A DNA stretch of 64,000 nucleotides from Collinsella aerofaciens (lineage in GTDB: Bacteria; Actinomycetota; Coriobacteriia; Coriobacteriales; Coriobacteriaceae), in assembly GCF_015548375.1 (NCBI RefSeq), contig NZ_JADMWW010000009.1, positions 25,780-89,779 of the forward strand, given 5' to 3'. The notes beneath the pieces were generated by a model. The model was not told where the DNA came from. It did no database searches and worked only from the letters and a program-made list of their open reading frames with translations. A program made the translations under genes and the position numbers. Below are positions 1-9,199 of this stretch, one piece after another; the stretch's first letter is position 1, and each line of letters opens with the position of its first letter.

Positions 1-2
1 AC

Positions 3-1535
3 GAGATGGATGCTGCCGGCGCCCAGGAGCTTATGATGCCTATCATGGTCGATGCCGAGCTGTGGCGTGAGTCCGGCCGTATCGATGCCTATGGCAAGGA
101 GCTTGTGCGCTTTGACGACCGTCATGGTCGCGAGTTCGTCCTGGGCCCCACGCACGAGGAGACCGTCACGGCCCTGGTGCGCAACGAGCTGCGCTCCTAC
201 AAACAGCTGCCCGTCAACCTGTACCACATCCAGGATAAGTTCCGCGACGAGTTCCGTCCCCGCTTTGGCCTGATGCGCGGCCGTGAGTTCATCATGAAGG
301 ACGCCTACAGCTTCTCCGCCACGCAGGAGAGCCTGCAGGAGGAGTACGACAAGATGAAGCAGGCGTACGCCAATATCTGCGAGCGCTGCTACATCAAGGC
401 TCTGCCCGTCGTCGCCGATTCTGGCGAGATCGGTGGCGATACCTCCGTCGAGTACATGGCTTTGGCTGACGCCGGCGAGGCTTCGCTCGTCTACTGCGAC
501 GATTGCGGCTTCGCTGCCGATGACGAGGCTGCAAGCACCAAGGTCGTCGTGACCGAGGGTCCTGGTGACGGTACGCTCACCAAGGTTGAGACTCCGGGCA
601 TGGGCACCATTGAGGCTGTTGCTAAGTTCTTTGGGTTCCCCGAGAACGGCACGCGCAAGTCGCTGGCACTCATCGACGCCGAGGGCAAGCCGGTCGTGGC
701 CATTGTTCCGGGCGATCACGAGCTCAACGATTGCAAGGCCGAGCACGTCTTTGGCAAGGGCTATCGCATGATGACCGACGAGGAGCTTCAGGCGAACGGT
801 CTGCACAAGGGCTTTATCGGACCGGTTAACCTGCCCGATGGCATTCGTCTGGTCTGCGACGAGAGCCTGCGCGAGTCCAAACAGTGGGCCTGCGGTGCCA
901 ACGAGGTCGATTATCACTTTACCGGTGCCTGCCCCGAGCGCGACTTTACCGTCGATGAGTGGGCCGACCTGGTCACCGTTGTCGCCGGCGACCCCTGCCC
1001 GCACTGCGGCAAGCCGCTCTCCGCTGCCCGCGGCATCGAGGTTTCTCAGGTCTTCCAGCTGGGCACCAAGTACTCCGAGGCCATGGGTGCCACCTTTATG
1101 GATGAGGACGGCAAGGAGAAGCCGCTCATCATGGGTTGCTACGGCGTGGGCGTGTCCCGCTCGCTTGCTGCCGTCGTGGAGCAGCACAACGACGAGCACG
1201 GTATCGTCTGGCCGGTCTCCGTTGCCCCGTACGAGGTCGCGGTGATTCCGCTTGATCCCAAGAAGGAAGAGTGCGCTACCGTCTGCGAGCAGATTGTTGA
1301 TGGCCTGTGTGCCGAGGGTATCGAGGTCGTCGTCGACGATCGCGATGAGCGTCCGGGCTTTAAGTTTGCCGATAACGACCTCATGGGCTTCCCGTATCAG
1401 GTGGTTCTGGGCAAGCGCGGCCTTAAGAATGGCACCGTTGAGCTCAAGGACCGTGCTACGGGCGAGCGCGAGGACGTGGCGATCGACGAGGTCGTTGCCA
1501 AGGTTGCCGAGCTTGTTAAGGCAGCCCGCCGTTAA
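3..1535 (+). CDS. proS: Prolyl-tRNA synthetase (5' end outside window)
   Basis: Charges tRNA-Pro with proline in the cytoplasm. The reading frame is open to the left edge, so the N-terminus is missing; the visible 510 residues begin just before the class II motif region (MDAAGAQE, then FVLGPTHEE). Motif 2 is seen as FRDEFRPRFGLMRGREF. A long insertion domain of the bacterial type (roughly visible residues 170-340, the YbaK/editing-like insert) separates motif 2 from motif 3, which is seen near GCYGVGVSRSLAAV. The anticodon-binding domain ends the protein (DDRDERPGFKFADNDLMGFP). A strong hairpin terminator follows the stop. Identification is secure; only the start is unknown. Confidence 0.97.
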   Translation, partial: EMDAAGAQELMMPIMVDAELWRESGRIDAYGKELVRFDDRHGREFVLGPTHEETVTALVRNELRSYKQLPVNLYHIQDKFRDEFRPRFGLMRGREFIMKDAYSFSATQESLQEEYDKMKQAYANICERCYIKALPVVADSGEIGGDTSVEYMALADAGEASLVYCDDCGFAADDEAASTKVVVTEGPGDGTLTKVETPGMGTIEAVAKFFGFPENGTRKSLALIDAEGKPVVAIVPGDHELNDCKAEHVFGKGYRMMTDEELQANGLHKGFIGPVNLPDGIRLVCDESLRESKQWACGANEVDYHFTGACPERDFTVDEWADLVTVVAGDPCPHCGKPLSAARGIEVSQVFQLGTKYSEAMGATFMDEDGKEKPLIMGCYGVGVSRSLAAVVEQHNDEHGIVWPVSVAPYEVAVIPLDPKKEECATVCEQIVDGLCAEGIEVVVDDRDERPGFKFADNDLMGFPYQVVLGKRGLKNGTVELKDRATGEREDVAIDEVVAKVAELVKAARR

Positions 1536-1565
1536 TCGACGATTTCGCTTGTAGTTCGATATGTG

Positions 1566-1615
1566 GGACGGCCCCGCATTTCTCCAATCGGGGAGATGCG
1601 GGGCCGTCCTATTAT
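1566..1615 (+). terminator. Intrinsic terminator of proS
   Basis: A GC-rich hairpin with 14-bp arms (GGACGGCCCCGCAT at 1566 and its complement ending at 1609) is followed by TATTATCTT. It lies 30 nt after the proS stop. Confidence 0.85.
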
Positions 1616-1636
1616 CTTGTAGCATCCTCGATATCT

Positions 1637-1678
1637 AAAAGGAAAACCCCACAGCCCATGCGAGCTGCGGGGTTTTCC
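1637..1678 (-). terminator. Intrinsic terminator of the minus-strand kinase gene
   Basis: Arms GGAAAACCCC(A/G)CAGC face each other across about 8 nt (1641-1678). Read on the minus strand the hairpin is followed by a T-rich run (complement of AAAA at 1637-1640), 36 nt beyond the stop of the kinase gene at 1714. Confidence 0.8.
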
Positions 1679-1713
1679 ATTGTGCCTCCGATGCGAAATA
1701 AATCGCTCAGATA

Positions 1714-2478
1714 TTACTGATAATCGACGACGTCGATCCAGTTCTTCAGGAACTCATCGTTCACGTTGCGCTTACGAGCGAGCTCGGAAGCGGCGACGAT
1801 GCTCGTCCACTGACGCACGACCTGCATGGGCATGTCGGCACGGTCGCAGTAGAGCTCCAGGTAGGCCTCGGCCTGGTCCTTGCTGTTGAGGGCAAAGAGC
1901 AGGTAGGTGGTGGCAACGTCGGCAGCAGGGGAGCCCTGGGTGGCGTGTGCCCAGTCGCACACATAGAGCTGGCCGTCGTCGCCGACGATGACGTTGGAGG
2001 GGTTGAAGTCGCCGTGGCAGACCTTGAACTCCTTGGTCATGCCGTCCAGACGCTCCTGAAGGTTGTAGCGCGTGGTGGCATTGAGCTGATCAAGGCTGTC
2101 GATCATGCGGGCGAACTTGTCGCGCTGACGGTTGAGCAGCGGGGAGGTGTAGCCGTGGATCTCGATCTGGAGGTCGACGAACATCTCGAGGTACTCACCA
2201 AAGCGCTGGGGCTCGGCAGTCATCTTCTCGGCAAGGGTGGTGCCCGGAACCTTCTCGGTCACGAGCGCCCAGCCGTTGGCGTTCTCGAGCTGGGAAACCT
2301 CGAGAGCCTTGGGGCTGCGGATGCCGCACTCATTGATGCGGGCAAGATTCAAAGCCTCGTTGAACACGTCGGAGACAGGCTTGGTCTCGTTAAAGACCTT
2401 GACGATCTTGTCGCCCAGGTCGTAAACGACCTTGTTGCCACGGCGGACGAGCTCGGTCTTGGAATCGGGTAGCAGCAT
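1714..2478 (-). CDS. APH / choline-kinase-like phosphotransferase, substrate unknown
   Basis: 254-residue small kinase of the aminoglycoside phosphotransferase / choline kinase superfamily. The catalytic loop is visible as CHGDFNPSNVIV (H-G-D-x4-N, residues about 155-165) and the metal-binding Asp as VCDWAHATQGSPAAD. The N-terminal nucleotide lobe (VVYDLGDKIVKVF) is short. It starts 90 nt downstream of adhE in the same direction, with AAAGGATG before the ATG, so co-transcription is possible. The family includes antibiotic kinases but also choline, fructosamine and homoserine kinases; nothing in the sequence points to resistance. Substrate cannot be named. Confidence 0.75.
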   Translation of the reverse strand: MLLPDSKTELVRRGNKVVYDLGDKIVKVFNETKPVSDVFNEALNLARINECGIRSPKALEVSQLENANGWALVTEKVPGTTLAEKMTAEPQRFGEYLEMFVDLQIEIHGYTSPLLNRQRDKFARMIDSLDQLNATTRYNLQERLDGMTKEFKVCHGDFNPSNVIVGDDGQLYVCDWAHATQGSPAADVATTYLLFALNSKDQAEAYLELYCDRADMPMQVVRQWTSIVAASELARKRNVNDEFLKNWIDVVDYQ

Positions 2479-2510
2479 GGTTGCATCCTTTCAACGATGC
2501 GATAGAAGCG

Positions 2511-2551
2511 ACGGCGGGGGTGTGTGAAACACCCGTGCACCCCCGCCGCAA
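2511..2551 (-). other. Intercistronic hairpin between adhE and the kinase gene
   Basis: GGCGGGGGTG (2513-2522) pairs with CACCCCCGCC (2539-2548). On the minus strand no T-run follows it, so it looks more like an mRNA-stabilising or attenuating stem at the adhE 3' end than a full terminator. Confidence 0.5.
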
Positions 2552-2567
2552 AAAACCGTGCTAAAAA

Positions 2568-5216
2568 CTAGCAGACGGCGTAGTCCTGGGGCTCGCGGCC
2601 GTAGTAGGCGTCCAGGTAGAGCTCCTTGATCTCGCTCATGAGCGGGTAGCGCGGGTTAGCGCCGGTGCACTGGTCGTTGAATGCCTGCTCGGTCATCTCG
2701 TCGAGGGTGTCGAGGAAGTACTGCTCGTCAACACCGTAGTCGGCGATGGTCTTCTTGACACCGATGAAGTCCTTGAGCTCCTCGAGCTTCGTGATGAAGT
2801 TCTCGAAGACCTCCTTGTCGTCCTTGCCCTCGATGCCGCAGTACTTGGCCATCTCGGCGTAGTTGTGCAGCGCGTTGGGGTAAGGATACTGGGAGAAGGT
2901 ACCCATCTTGACGGGAGCCTCGGCGGCGTTGTAGCGCATGACGCGGGTCAGGATGACGGCGTTAGCGATGCCGTGGGGCAGGTGATGGAAAGCGCCGAGC
3001 TTGTGAGCCATGGAGTGGTTGAGGCCCAGGAAGGCGTTGGCGAAGGCCATACCGGCCATGCAGGAGGCGTTGTGCATCTCCTCGCGGGCGTGCGGGTCCT
3101 TGGCGCCGTTCGTGAAGCTGGAGGGCAGGTTCTCAAAGACGAGCTTGGCAGCGCGCTCGGAGAGGCCCTTGGTGTAGTCGGAAGCCATGATGGAGACGTA
3201 GGACTCGATGGCGTGGGTCATGACGTCGATGCCGGAGGCAGCGGTCAGGCCGCGCGGGGCGGTCATGCAGTTGTCGGCGTCGACGATAGCCATGTTGGGG
3301 AGCAGCGCGTAGTCGGCGAGCGGCCACTTGATGCCGGTCTCCTTGTCGGTGATGATGGCGAACGGCGTGCACTCGGAGCCGGTACCCGAGGAGGTCGGGA
3401 CGGCGACGAAGTAGGCCTTCTTGCCCATCTCGGGGAAGGTGAAGATACGCTTGCGGATGTCCATGAAGTCCATGGCCATGTCCTCAAACTTGCACTCGGG
3501 GTGCTCGTACATCATCCACATGATCTTGCCGGCGTCCATAGCGGAGCCACCGCCGACGGCGATGATGACGTCCGGCTCAAAGAGAGCCATCTGCTTGGCG
3601 CCGCGACGTGCGCACTGCAGCGACGGATCGGGCTCGACGTCGTAGAAGCAGTCGTGGGCGATGCCCATCTCGTCGAGCTTGGCCTCGATGGCGCGGGTGT
3701 TGCCATTCTTGAAGAGGAACTGGTCGGTAACGATGAAGGCGCGCTTCTTGCCCATGACGTTGCCCAGCTCGTCGAGGGCGACGGGCGTGGAACCCTTCTT
3801 GAAGTAGACCTTCTCGGGAGCGCGGAACCACAGCATGTTCTCACGGCGCTCGGCCACAGTCTTAACGTTGATCAAGTGCTTCACCCCAACGTTCTCGGAG
3901 ACGGAGTTGCCGCCCCAGGAGCCGCAGCCCAGGGTCAGAGACGGCTTCATGCCAAAGTTGTACAGGTCACCGATGCCGCCGTGCGAGGACGGGGTGTTGA
4001 TGACGATGCGGCAGGCCTTCATGACGTGCTCGAACAGGCTGATCTTCTCGGCCTGGGCGGGGTGCACGTACAGAGAGGCGGTGTGGCCCGGGCCACCGGC
4101 GAGCACCAGGTGCTCGGCCTTGTCGACGGCCTCCTGGAAGTCCTTGGCGTGGTACATGGCCAGGACCGGGGAGAGCTTCTCGTGGGAGAACTCCTCCTTG
4201 GCGGGGTCGGTGGAGGTGACCTCGGCGATCAGGATCTTGGTCTTGGCGGGAACCTCGATGCCGGCGAGCTCGGCGATCTTGGCGGCAGCCATGCCGGGGA
4301 TGCGGTGATCGAGGGCGCCGTTCTTGAACATGGCGGCACGCAGGGCCTCCATCTCGGCACCCTGCTTGACGAAGTAGCAGCCGCGCTTCTGGAACTCGGC
4401 CTTGACCTGGTCGTAGATGGTGTCGATGACGGTCACGGACTGCTCGGAAGCGCAGATCATGCCGTTGTCGAAGGTCTTGGAGTGGATGATGGAGTTGACT
4501 GCGAGCAGAACGTCGGCGGTGTCGTCGATGACGACCGGGGTGTTACCGGCGCCAACGCCCAGGGCGGGCTTGCCCGAGGAGTAGGCGGCCTTGACCATGC
4601 CCGGGCCACCGGTGGCGAGGATGATGTCGACGTCTCGCATGACCATGTTGGTCAGCTCGATGGAGGGGACATCGACCCAGCCGATGATGCCCTCGGGGGC
4701 GCCGGCCTTGACGGCGGCGTCAAGCACGAGCTTGGCGGCGGCGATGGTGCACTTGGCGGCAGCCGGGTGCGGGGAGATGATGATGGCATTGCGGGTCTTC
4801 AGGCTGATCAGCGTCTTGAAGATTGCGGTGGAGGTGGGGTTGGTCGTCGGGATGACGGCGCCCACGATGCCGATGGGCTCGGCGATCTTGGTGATGCCGT
4901 AAGCCTCGTCGCGCTCCAGAACGCCACAGGTCTTGGTGTTCTTGTAAGCGTTGTAGATGTACTCTGCGGCGTAGTGGTTCTTGATGACCTTGTCCTCAAG
5001 AACGCCGCGGCCGGTCTCCTCGATGGCCATCTTCGCCAACGGGATACGAGCCTTGTTGGCGGCCATGGCGGCCTCATAGAAGATCTTGTCGACCTGCTCC
5101 TGCGTGTACGTAGCAAAAAGCGCCTGGGCCTCTCGCATCTGAGCGAGCTTAGCCTCAAGCGCCTCTACGTTGTCCACAATTGCGGGAGTAGTGTTTTCCG
5201 GTGACTTTTTCACCAT
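2568..5216 (-). CDS. adhE: Bifunctional acetaldehyde-CoA / alcohol dehydrogenase
   Basis: Reduces acetyl-CoA to acetaldehyde and then ethanol, reoxidising two NADH in fermentation. The 882-residue length matches the family. Residues 1 to about 440 form the aldehyde dehydrogenase domain, with the catalytic Cys in GMICASEQSV; residues about 460-882 form the iron-dependent alcohol dehydrogenase, with GGGSAMDAGK for NAD and the iron-binding histidines in NHSMAHKLGAFHHLPHG. The ATG is preceded by AAGGAGA at good spacing. Upstream on the minus strand a TGCTATCAT extended -10-like box (complement of 5256-5264) is a promoter candidate. AdhE forms spirosomes in other bacteria; nothing here argues for or against that. 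Confidence 0.97.
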   Translation of the reverse strand: MVKKSPENTTPAIVDNVEALEAKLAQMREAQALFATYTQEQVDKIFYEAAMAANKARIPLAKMAIEETGRGVLEDKVIKNHYAAEYIYNAYKNTKTCGVLERDEAYGITKIAEPIGIVGAVIPTTNPTSTAIFKTLISLKTRNAIIISPHPAAAKCTIAAAKLVLDAAVKAGAPEGIIGWVDVPSIELTNMVMRDVDIILATGGPGMVKAAYSSGKPALGVGAGNTPVVIDDTADVLLAVNSIIHSKTFDNGMICASEQSVTVIDTIYDQVKAEFQKRGCYFVKQGAEMEALRAAMFKNGALDHRIPGMAAAKIAELAGIEVPAKTKILIAEVTSTDPAKEEFSHEKLSPVLAMYHAKDFQEAVDKAEHLVLAGGPGHTASLYVHPAQAEKISLFEHVMKACRIVINTPSSHGGIGDLYNFGMKPSLTLGCGSWGGNSVSENVGVKHLINVKTVAERRENMLWFRAPEKVYFKKGSTPVALDELGNVMGKKRAFIVTDQFLFKNGNTRAIEAKLDEMGIAHDCFYDVEPDPSLQCARRGAKQMALFEPDVIIAVGGGSAMDAGKIMWMMYEHPECKFEDMAMDFMDIRKRIFTFPEMGKKAYFVAVPTSSGTGSECTPFAIITDKETGIKWPLADYALLPNMAIVDADNCMTAPRGLTAASGIDVMTHAIESYVSIMASDYTKGLSERAAKLVFENLPSSFTNGAKDPHAREEMHNASCMAGMAFANAFLGLNHSMAHKLGAFHHLPHGIANAVILTRVMRYNAAEAPVKMGTFSQYPYPNALHNYAEMAKYCGIEGKDDKEVFENFITKLEELKDFIGVKKTIADYGVDEQYFLDTLDEMTEQAFNDQCTGANPRYPLMSEIKELYLDAYYGREPQDYAVC

Positions 5217-5369
5217 TTGTGTCTCCTTGCGATCGGAGATTTACCCTACGCCTTGCATGATAGCAAGAAATAATTCGGTGAACGGTAAGATTCCTTTAAA
5301 AGGCACACTAAAACGCTTCAATAAAATGAACCGCTTTAACTAAAACTATCTGCCTGCTGCATCGCCCCG

Positions 5370-5628
5370 CTCATTGGGGACGGACTTACATGAGAATTTC
5401 AATCGGAAAACGGGAAGAACGGGGCATCTTTTTGACAATTGCTATTCGCGGGTCGCGGTTGAGTCAGACACGCAGGCGGTGCAGCTGCTCGACTATATTC
5501 GTCTCAATCTCGTGAAAGGTGCGCTTGGCTCAATCGAGGCGTACCGCTGGTCAAGCTACAGGGCATACCAGCTGGGCTACGATCCCTTTGACATCTGCAA
5601 ACACTCATGTAAGTCTGTCCCCAATGAG
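5370..5628. mobile_element. REP/RAYT-type remnant bounded by inverted repeats
   Basis: A 25-nt sequence at 5370-5394 (core ATTGGGGACGGACTTACATG) recurs inverted at 5604-5628 with a single mismatch. Together they enclose 209 bp encoding a piece of an IS200-like tyrosine transposase. REP palindromes of the form TGGGG(T/A)C-A-G-(A/G)-CTT are known to flank RAYT genes, which fits. The unit is non-autonomous because only a fragment of the transposase is left. Confidence 0.8.
5395..5603 (+). pseudogene. REP-associated tyrosine transposase (RAYT, Y1_Tnp) fragment
   Basis: The frame reads NFNRKTGRTGHLFDNCYSR, then LLDYIRLNLVKGAL and YRWSSYRAY. These match the family pattern (N-R-K-x-G-R-T-G-H-L-F; V-L-x-Y-I-H-L-N-P-V-K-A; W-S-S-Y). 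The HUH motif and the part before it are missing, as is the C-terminus; the conserved H of YIHLNPVK is R here. The open frame starts only with a TTG inside the left inverted repeat, so no functional start is seen. A decayed gene fragment. Confidence 0.8.
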
Positions 5629-5632
5629 TGCA

Positions 5633-5664
5633 AAAAGGCGCCCTCATTGGGGAGGGCGCCTTTG
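5633..5664 (-). terminator. Terminator of rpmB
   Basis: AAGGCGCCCT and AGGGCGCCTT form a 10-bp stem. Read on the minus strand it is followed by TTTTTGC, 70 nt beyond the rpmB stop. The loop repeats the first bases of the adjacent REP sequence (TCATTGGGGA). Confidence 0.8.
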
Positions 5665-5731
5665 GTAAGTTCTATATGAACGCGAGGTCTTTGACCCGGA
5701 GAGTCCGAAGTACTTGTTGGTAAGACCTTAT

Positions 5732-5920
5732 TTAGGAGCGCGCAACCTTGCCAGACTTGAGGCAGGTGGAGCAAACGTTCATCTTGCGACGGTGACCATC
5801 GACGACGACGTAGACGCGCTGGATGTTGGGGCGGAACTTACGGTTGGTGACGCGGTGAGAGTGGCTGATGGAGCGACCGGCAACGGGGTGCTTACCGCAA
5901 ACTTCGCAAACTTTGGACAT
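5732..5920 (-). CDS. rpmB: 50S ribosomal protein L28
   Basis: Small basic protein of the large ribosomal subunit, 62 residues. Two CxxC pairs (CEVCGK near the N-terminus, CSTCLKSG near the C-terminus) show it is the zinc-binding C+ form. RSISHSHRVTNRKF is the family signature. The start at 5920 is chosen because MSKVCEVCG is the normal N-terminus and GGAGGG precedes it; a longer upstream frame exists but has no ribosome site. It is a single-gene unit with its own extended -10 promoter and terminator. Confidence 0.97.
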   Translation of the reverse strand: MSKVCEVCGKHPVAGRSISHSHRVTNRKFRPNIQRVYVVVDGHRRKMNVCSTCLKSGKVARS

Positions 5921-5974
5921 AACTGACCCTCCTTGGGCGACAAACGAACATGTCGCGTTAACAAACAAGCCTGA

Positions 5975-5983
5975 ACTATAGCA
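5975..5983 (-). promoter_or_regulatory. Extended -10 promoter of rpmB
   Basis: On the minus strand TGCTATAGT fits TGnTATAAT. The same GTGCTATAGT lies upstream of rpsT at 18663-18672. No good -35 hexamer is visible at 17 bp. Confidence 0.55.
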
Positions 5984-6242
5984 CAGAAGTCGCTCCCTGT
6001 GCGCAATCTACACAGAGATATTCCTCTTTTGGCGATAGTGCCCACGCCACGGCCCTGGACGTAGATCCGATTTGCGTGCAGCAGAGGGGATTATGCCAGC
6101 TCGTGCGTGCGTTTTCAAGCTCGTCCCACAAATATATATAGGTTTATGGAGCATTGGGCTCCGTTTACGGATTGCTCTGTATTTATGCTCGCAATTAAGC
6201 CCGAGGTTGGCTACACTATCCCTTGACCATTAAAGGGGTACG
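5984..6242. other. Non-coding stretch between rpmB promoter and pyr leader
   Basis: About 260 bp with no supported gene. It is locally AT-rich (AATATATATAGG near 6132). The pyr operon promoter must lie in its right half; TACACT at about 6219-6224 is a weak -10 candidate. Confidence 0.4.
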
Positions 6243-6333
6243 AGATACCCACATGGAATTACATAGCTGCCAAAGAGCAGCCTTTCCTGTGGGTGTCTGG
6301 TCCGCTTTAAGCGGTCGGGCATCTATTTTTTTT
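6243..6333 (+). promoter_or_regulatory. Pyrimidine operon leader: terminator/antiterminator attenuator
   Basis: Arms AGATACCCACA (6243-6253) and TGTGGGTGTCT (6288-6298) form an 11-bp stem. Inside it, GCTGC/GCAGC (6266-6281) presents a CAAAGA hexaloop close to the PyrR-binding loop consensus CNGNGA. The 3' arm overlaps a second hairpin, 6292-6323, followed by eight T (6326-6333): an intrinsic terminator. The two folds exclude each other, the layout of PyrR-controlled attenuators. UMP-bound PyrR would be expected to favour termination. The structure is read directly; the PyrR link is inference. Confidence 0.75.
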
Positions 6334-6360
6334 GACTGTGTCAGCAGTCAAGACATGTGA

Positions 6361-6957
<597 letters not shown>

Positions 6958-6961
6958 TACC

Positions 6962-7906
6962 GTGGCGTTCAACCATAAGCACCTGATCGACATTACCGAG
7001 TACTCCGAAGAGGACATCAAGCTCATCCTCGAGACCGCCAAGGCGTTCTCCGAGGTCAACGAGCGTGCCATCAAGAAGGTCCCCACGCTCAAGGGCAAGA
7101 CCATCGTCAACATGTTCAACGAGCCCTCGACGCGCACCCGCAGCTCCTTCGAGCTCGCCGAGAAGCGTCTTTCGGCCGACAGCCTCAACTTTGGCGGCTC
7201 CTCGACCTCCACGGTCAAGGGCGAGAGCCTCGTCGACACCGTCGAGACCCTCAACGCCTACAAGATCGACTGCATCGTCGTGCGCGATAAGCACGCCGGT
7301 GCTCCCTACATCGTCACGCAGAACTCGCCCGCGAGCGTCATCTGCGCCGGTGACGGCAAGCACAACCATCCCACGCAGGCCCTGCTCGACCTGTACACCA
7401 TCTGGGAGCACAAGGGTGACTTCCACGGTCTGAAGGTCGCCGTCGTCGGCGATATCGCGCACTCCCGCGTCTGCGGCTCGCTGATTCCCGCCCTTAAGAT
7501 CATGGGCTGCGAGACCTACGCCGTCGCCCCCGGCACGCTGCTGCCGCCGGCGCCCGAGGTCCTGGGCTGCGACCACGTGACGAGCGACCTCGATTCCGTC
7601 CTGCCCGAGCTGGACGTCGTTTACATGCTGCGCGTGCAGCAGGAGCGTCTCGAGGGTGCCCCGTTCCCGACCATTCGTGAGTACCACAAGCTCTTCGGTC
7701 TGACCAAGGACCGCGAGAAGCTCATGAAGCCCGACGCGATTATCTGCCACCCGGGCCCCATCAACCGCGGCGTCGAGTTCGATTCCTATATGGCCGACCA
7801 CCCGCAACGCTCCGTCATCCTGGAGCAGGTCTACGCCGGTATCTGCGTGCGTATGGCTATCCTGTATCTGCTGCTTGGAGGTGCCGATAATGGCCTTGCT
7901 TCTTAA
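6962..7906 (+). CDS. pyrB: Aspartate carbamoyltransferase catalytic subunit
   Basis: Condenses carbamoyl phosphate and aspartate to carbamoyl aspartate, step two of UMP synthesis. 314 residues; the carbamoyl-phosphate motif is EPSTRTRSSFE, and HPTQALLDL and the C-terminal CHPGPINRG are conserved. I place the start at GTG 6962 because GGAGGTGAG (6946-6954) is at correct spacing; GTG 6950 is in frame but lies inside that ribosome site. It overlaps pyrC by 17 bp. No regulatory pyrI is present. Confidence 0.96.
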   Translation: MAFNHKHLIDITEYSEEDIKLILETAKAFSEVNERAIKKVPTLKGKTIVNMFNEPSTRTRSSFELAEKRLSADSLNFGGSSTSTVKGESLVDTVETLNAYKIDCIVVRDKHAGAPYIVTQNSPASVICAGDGKHNHPTQALLDLYTIWEHKGDFHGLKVAVVGDIAHSRVCGSLIPALKIMGCETYAVAPGTLLPPAPEVLGCDHVTSDLDSVLPELDVVYMLRVQQERLEGAPFPTIREYHKLFGLTKDREKLMKPDAIICHPGPINRGVEFDSYMADHPQRSVILEQVYAGICVRMAILYLLLGGADNGLAS

Positions 7907-9179
7907 GAATGCCCACGTCGTCGACCCGTCCGTCGAGCTTGACGGTGTCGTTGACGTCCTGATTGACAGCGACAAGATCGCCGAGGTCGGCGAGAGTCTC
8001 GCCGTCGAGGGAGCCGAGGTCCGCGACCTTTCCGGCAAGTACCTCGTCCCCGGCCTGGTGGACATGCACGTCCACCTGCGCGAGCCCGGCTACGAGGTCA
8101 AAGAGGACATTGAGAGCGGCACCCGCGCAGCTGCCAAGGGCGGCTTTACCGGCGTGTGCGCCATGCCCAACACCGACCCCGTTACCGACAACGGTACCGT
8201 CGTTGAGTTTGTCAAGTCCCGCGCTGCCGAGGTCGGCCACTGCCGCGTCTATCCGTCGGGCGCCATGACCCGCGGTCTTAAGGGCGAGGCCATGTCCGAG
8301 ATGGGCGATATGGTCGCCCACGGCGCCGTCGCCTTCACCGATGACGGTCGCGGCGTGCAGGGCGCGGGCATGCTCCGTCGCTGCATGGACTACGGCAAGA
8401 TGTTCGGCAAGGTCTTCATGAGCCACTGCCAGGACGAGGACCTGGTCGGCCACGGCCAGATCAACGAGGGCAAGGTCTCGACCCGTCTGGCTCTCGAGGG
8501 CTGGCCGGCTGCCGGCGAGGAGCTCCAGATCGCCCGCGACATCGAGATCGCCAAGCTGACCGGTGCCAAGCTGCACATCCAGCACATCTCCACCGCCCAT
8601 GGCCTGGAGATCGTGCGTGCCGGCAAGGCCGCTGGCGTTCAGGTTACCTGCGAGGCCACCCCGCACCACATGTTCCTGACCGAGAACGATCTAGACGAGA
8701 CCTACAACACCTCGCTCAAGGTCAATCCGCCGCTGCGTACCGAGGAGGATGCCGAGGCCATCCGCCAGGGCGTCATCGACGGCACCGTCGACGTTATCGT
8801 CACCGATCACGCTCCCCACACCCCGTGGGAGAAGGCCCGCGAGTTCGAGCTTGCGCCCTTCGGCATGATCGGCCTCGAGACTTCGCTGTCGCTCGTCCTC
8901 ACCGAGCTGGTCAACACGGGCAAGATGAGCATGGGCCGCATGGTCGAGCTCATGGCCATCAAGCCGCGTGAGATCCTGGGCCTCGACCAGGTTCAGGTCA
9001 AGGCGGGCTCCGTTGCCGACCTGACCGTGTTCGACGCGTCCGCCACCTGGACGGTTGGCGAGGACGGTTACGAGTCGCGCGCCGAGAACTCCGGTTTTGC
9101 CGGCCGCACGCTCACCGGTCGTGCCACCGATGTGTTTGTCGGCGGCAAGCAGACGCTTGCCGACGGCTGCATCTGCTAG
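7890..9179 (+). CDS. pyrC: Dihydroorotase
   Basis: Zinc amidohydrolase closing carbamoyl aspartate to dihydroorotate. 429 residues, the long bacterial type found with PyrB. Metal ligands are seen in VDMHVHLREPG, HCQDE, HIQHIS and TDHAPHT; GMIGLETSLSL is also typical. ATG 7890 is preceded by GGAGGTG and lies inside the end of pyrB, so translation is probably coupled. A TTG 15 nt upstream is in frame but less likely. Confidence 0.96.
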   Translation: MALLLKNAHVVDPSVELDGVVDVLIDSDKIAEVGESLAVEGAEVRDLSGKYLVPGLVDMHVHLREPGYEVKEDIESGTRAAAKGGFTGVCAMPNTDPVTDNGTVVEFVKSRAAEVGHCRVYPSGAMTRGLKGEAMSEMGDMVAHGAVAFTDDGRGVQGAGMLRRCMDYGKMFGKVFMSHCQDEDLVGHGQINEGKVSTRLALEGWPAAGEELQIARDIEIAKLTGAKLHIQHISTAHGLEIVRAGKAAGVQVTCEATPHHMFLTENDLDETYNTSLKVNPPLRTEEDAEAIRQGVIDGTVDVIVTDHAPHTPWEKAREFELAPFGMIGLETSLSLVLTELVNTGKMSMGRMVELMAIKPREILGLDQVQVKAGSVADLTVFDASATWTVGEDGYESRAENSGFAGRTLTGRATDVFVGGKQTLADGCIC

Positions 9180-9199
9180 CATAGCTTTATCGCTTTTGT

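Noticed and set aside
1714..2478. Antibiotic resistance gene (aminoglycoside phosphotransferase)
   Set aside because: Only the general kinase motifs are shared; context is fermentation genes, and the family includes many metabolic kinases.
2865..5204. 779-codon open frame opposite adhE
   Set aside because: It mirrors adhE codon structure in GC-rich DNA, has no ribosome site and a low-complexity Gly/Val/Asp/His-rich product; adhE is unmistakable.
5217..5369. Rex operator upstream of adhE
   Set aside because: The AT-rich region has CGCTT direct repeats but no TTGTGAA-N4-TTCACAA-like palindrome good enough to call.
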